Below, one piece after another: positions 61,696-64,000 of a stretch of 64,000 nt of DNA. Position 1 is the stretch's first letter. Each line of letters begins with the position of its first letter. The DNA is from Pleomorphomonas sp. PLEO (GTDB lineage: Bacteria > Pseudomonadota > Alphaproteobacteria > Rhizobiales > Pleomorphomonadaceae), in the NCBI RefSeq assembly GCF_041320595.1, contig NZ_CP166625.1, positions 3,594,001 through 3,658,000 on the forward strand, given 5' to 3'. A program made the position numbers and the translations under genes. The notes beneath the pieces were generated by a model. That model saw only the letters and a list, made by a program, of their open reading frames with translations, searched no databases and was not told the origin of the DNA.

Positions 61696-63960
61696 ATGAC
61701 AGCCGCGCCCAGCCCCGACGCCTTCGCCCCCGTGGCGCGCCTTTTCCTCAAGGTGAACGGCGCTGTGCAGGGCGTGGGCATGCGGCCGTTCGTGCACCGG
61801 CTCGCCACGGAATGCGGTCTTGCCGGCTATGTCCGCAACGGCGCCGACGGCGTTACCATCGAGGTGGAGGGCACGCGCGTCGAGGAATTCACACAACGCC
61901 TCAGGTTGGAAGCGCCGCCGCTTGCCCGCATCGACACGGTTGATCGCCGGGAATTGCCGGTCACCGGCGATAGCGACTTCATCATCAGAGAAAGCCTCGA
62001 CGGCGCGACGATGACGCGGATCGTGGCGGACGCCGCCACCTGCGACGCCTGCCTTGCCGAATTGTTCGACCCGGCAAGCCGCTATTTCGCCTACCCCTTC
62101 GTCAATTGCACCCACTGCGGCCCGCGCTACACCATCACCCGCCGCCTGCCCTATGACCGCCGGCAAACGTCGATGGCCTCCTTCCCAATGTGTCCGGACT
62201 GCGCGACGGCCTACACCGACATCCGGGATCGACGCTTTCATGCCGAACCAGTCGCCTGTCCCACCTGTGGACCGAAGCTGAGCCACTCCGTCACCGAGAT
62301 CGCATCGGCGATCAAAGCCGGCGGCATCGTGGCGCTGAAAGGCATCGGTGGCTTCCATCTGGTCTGCGACGGTCGTAATGCCGAGGCGGTCGCGGCGCTC
62401 CGGGCAAGAAAGGCGCGCGAGTTCAAGCCCTTCGCGGTGATGGTCGCCAATCGTTCTTCCATTGCCCCAGTGGCCGTAGCGTCACCAGAAGAGCAGGCCC
62501 TCTGTTCGTCGGTTGCCCGGCCGATCGTGCTGATGCAGGCAAAGCCCGGCGTGCTGGCGCCCGCCGTCTCGCCCGGCCTTTCTCGCGTTGGCGTCATGCT
62601 GGCCTACGCACCGGTGCACCATTTGCTGTTCGCAGCTCTCGCGGACCATGATTTTGCCGGCCACGATCCGTACGTCGCCAATAACTTCGTGCTGGTTGCC
62701 ACTTCGGCCAACCCCGGTGGTGAGCCGTTGGTGGTGGACGACGCGGATGCGACGCGCCGCCTCGCCGGCATTGCCGACCTGATCGTCACCCACGACCGCG
62801 CCATCGTCGTACGCGCGGATGACAGCGTCACACAGGTGATTGCCGGCGCGCCATCTTTCCTGCGCCGGGCGCGCGGCTACGTGCCCGAGCCGATCGCGCT
62901 TGCCGAAGATGGGCCCATAACCCTCGCCCTTGGCGCGCATCTCAAATCCACGGTGACGCTGACGCGCGGCCGGGAGGCTTTCGTCTCCCAGCACGTGGGC
63001 GATCTCGACACCGCCGAGACACTGAAATTCTACCGCGAGACCATCCAGCACCTGATCGACATTGTCGGCGTGAAGCCCCAGCTGGTGGCCTCGGACCTTC
63101 ATCCCGACTATCGCTCCAGCCAGATAGCCGAGGAGTTCGGCCTGCCGATCGTGCGGGTTCAGCATCACGCCGCGCACGTGGCGGCAGTGGCGGCGGAAGT
63201 CGGGCACGCCGGACCGGTGTTGGGTCTAGCCCTCGACGGTCACGGTCTCGGCGATGACGGCGGCGCCTGGGGTGGCGAGCTGCTTTTTGTGAGCGGCGCG
63301 GCGCACCATCGCCTTGGCCATCTTGCACCGTTGCCGCTACCTGGTGGCGACCGTGCCGCCCGCGAGCCGTGGCGGATGGGCGCAGGTGCGCTCGCGGCTC
63401 TCGGACAGGCCGATCTCGCGTCAAGCTTCTTTGCCGACCGACCACTGGCTGGGCCGATCGCCGATCGTGTCGCCTCAGGTGCCGATCGGCTTGCTACCAC
63501 ATCGCTCGGAAGGCTGTTCGACGCAGCGGCGGCGCTTTTGGGCGTGCGTGCCGTGCAGGATTATGAGGGACAGGCGGCGATGGAACTGGAGGCGCTGGTC
63601 GACGAACCGGTCGCGCTCGCCGGTGGCTTTGAGATCGAAGGCGGCGTCCTTTCATTCGCTCCGCTTCTTAGCCACTTCACCGTCGCCCGCCCCGATGCCC
63701 GCACCGGCGCATCCCTCTTCCATGGTACTCTGATCGAAGGGTTCACCGCCCTCGCCCACCATGGTGCCATCATGACCGGCCTCAAGTCGATTGCACTCGG
63801 CGGAGGCTGCCTGATGAACCGCGTACTGGCCGAAGGTCTTTCGGCCGCTCTCGTCACGTCCAATCTCACTCCCCTCCTCGCCCGGCGCCTGCCGGCCAAC
63901 GACGGCGGCCTTTCCTTCGGACAAGCCGTTCTCGCGCGCCGAGCCTTCTCGGAGATCTGA
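61696..63960 (+). CDS. hypF: Carbamoyltransferase HypF
   Basis: The 754-residue enzyme makes the thiocyanate precursor of the Fe-CN ligands from carbamoyl phosphate. It has an acylphosphatase domain (VNGAVQGVGMRPFVHRLATE), two zinc fingers (CDACLAELFD/CTHCGPRYT and CPDCATAY/CPTCGP), a YrdC domain (ALKGIGGFHLVCDGRNAEAV) and a Kae1-like domain (VQHHAAHVAAVAAEVGHAGP, ALDGHGLGDDG). The length is standard. It precedes hypC. Confidence 0.97.
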   Translation: MTAAPSPDAFAPVARLFLKVNGAVQGVGMRPFVHRLATECGLAGYVRNGADGVTIEVEGTRVEEFTQRLRLEAPPLARIDTVDRRELPVTGDSDFIIRESLDGATMTRIVADAATCDACLAELFDPASRYFAYPFVNCTHCGPRYTITRRLPYDRRQTSMASFPMCPDCATAYTDIRDRRFHAEPVACPTCGPKLSHSVTEIASAIKAGGIVALKGIGGFHLVCDGRNAEAVAALRARKAREFKPFAVMVANRSSIAPVAVASPEEQALCSSVARPIVLMQAKPGVLAPAVSPGLSRVGVMLAYAPVHHLLFAALADHDFAGHDPYVANNFVLVATSANPGGEPLVVDDADATRRLAGIADLIVTHDRAIVVRADDSVTQVIAGAPSFLRRARGYVPEPIALAEDGPITLALGAHLKSTVTLTRGREAFVSQHVGDLDTAETLKFYRETIQHLIDIVGVKPQLVASDLHPDYRSSQIAEEFGLPIVRVQHHAAHVAAVAAEVGHAGPVLGLALDGHGLGDDGGAWGGELLFVSGAAHHRLGHLAPLPLPGGDRAAREPWRMGAGALAALGQADLASSFFADRPLAGPIADRVASGADRLATTSLGRLFDAAAALLGVRAVQDYEGQAAMELEALVDEPVALAGGFEIEGGVLSFAPLLSHFTVARPDARTGASLFHGTLIEGFTALAHHGAIMTGLKSIALGGGCLMNRVLAEGLSAALVTSNLTPLLARRLPANDGGLSFGQAVLARRAFSEI

Positions 63961-63963
63961 CCC

Positions 63964-64000
63964 ATGTGCCTTGCCGTTCCCGCCCTCGTCACCGAGCTCC
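63964..64000 (+). CDS. hypC: HypC, N-terminal fragment
   Basis: The window ends 12 codons into this gene, which reads MCLAVPALVTEL. The MC start with Leu and Pro at positions 3 and 6 is the HypC signature, and the location directly after hypF is the usual one. HypC carries the Fe(CN)2CO unit with HypD. Confidence 0.88.
   Translation, partial: MCLAVPALVTEL

Noticed and set aside
1-64000. tRNA, rRNA, CRISPR array, intact insertion sequence or prophage
   Set aside because: None was seen by reading the intergenic regions; the only phage-like trace is the AlpA-type protein.

Overview
The window reads as chromosomal sequence of a high-GC alphaproteobacterium, most likely of the Rhizobiales (Hyphomicrobiales). 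Pointers are an ExoR-type Sel1-repeat protein, a UPF0314/DUF2585 protein, a single long Rsh, the rpoZ-rsh-acpS-lepB-rnc-era order, a GTTC-N7-GTTC LexA box, btaAB betaine-lipid genes and a rhizobial-type hup-hyp uptake hydrogenase cluster. A diazotroph such as Pleomorphomonas or a relative would fit, but the genus is a guess. I see no rRNA, tRNA, CRISPR array or intact insertion sequence.

Layout. 1-8.9 kb: a DUF3253 fragment, a DUF599 membrane protein, an ABC-F ATPase, an acetylpolyamine amidohydrolase-like deacetylase, two VOC proteins, btaBA and aspS with a strong terminator. 8.9-14.7 kb: two tandem paralogous exported proteins of unknown function, a CSS-EAL c-di-GMP phosphodiesterase and a Cys-rich DUF6455 protein behind an FNR/FixK-like box. 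15-18.2 kb: glpK and glpD with a phased repeat upstream. 18.4-24 kb: an Lrp regulator divergent from an aminotransferase/ThDP-enzyme pair, two small unknown proteins and a DMT transporter. 24-32.8 kb: IclR, AlpA-like, PurC, a nucleotidase, DUF2585, GNAT, a DUF4406-like protein, NudK, a DeoR regulator with a clear operator, a nitrilase-family amidohydrolase, a DOPA dioxygenase and an SH3b protein. 32.9-34.7 kb: an EF-hand / ECF sigma / membrane protein / periplasmic sensor module, then a LacI regulator.

36-42 kb holds housekeeping genes on the minus strand: rpoZ, rsh, acpS, lepB, rnc and era. 42.5-52.7 kb: a NYN protein, a possible gene remnant, a family-5 uracil-DNA glycosylase, dnaE, a small tail-anchored protein behind a near-consensus promoter with a LexA box between -35 and -10, xthA, exoR, selO and an ArsC-like reductase. 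52.9-64 kb is a tightly packed plus-strand hydrogenase cluster, hupSLCDFGHIJK-hypABFC, cut by the window end. Its genes encode the membrane-bound enzyme, its cytochrome b, the protease, chaperones and nickel/cyanide insertion factors. A hupE-like nickel permease gene is not present at its usual place.

The most promising undescribed element is the predicted SOS-controlled small membrane protein at 47790-48092. Other good leads are the phased operator upstream of the DeoR gene, the FNR-like box ahead of the DUF6455 gene, the paralogous exported proteins, and the EF-hand/ECF module.
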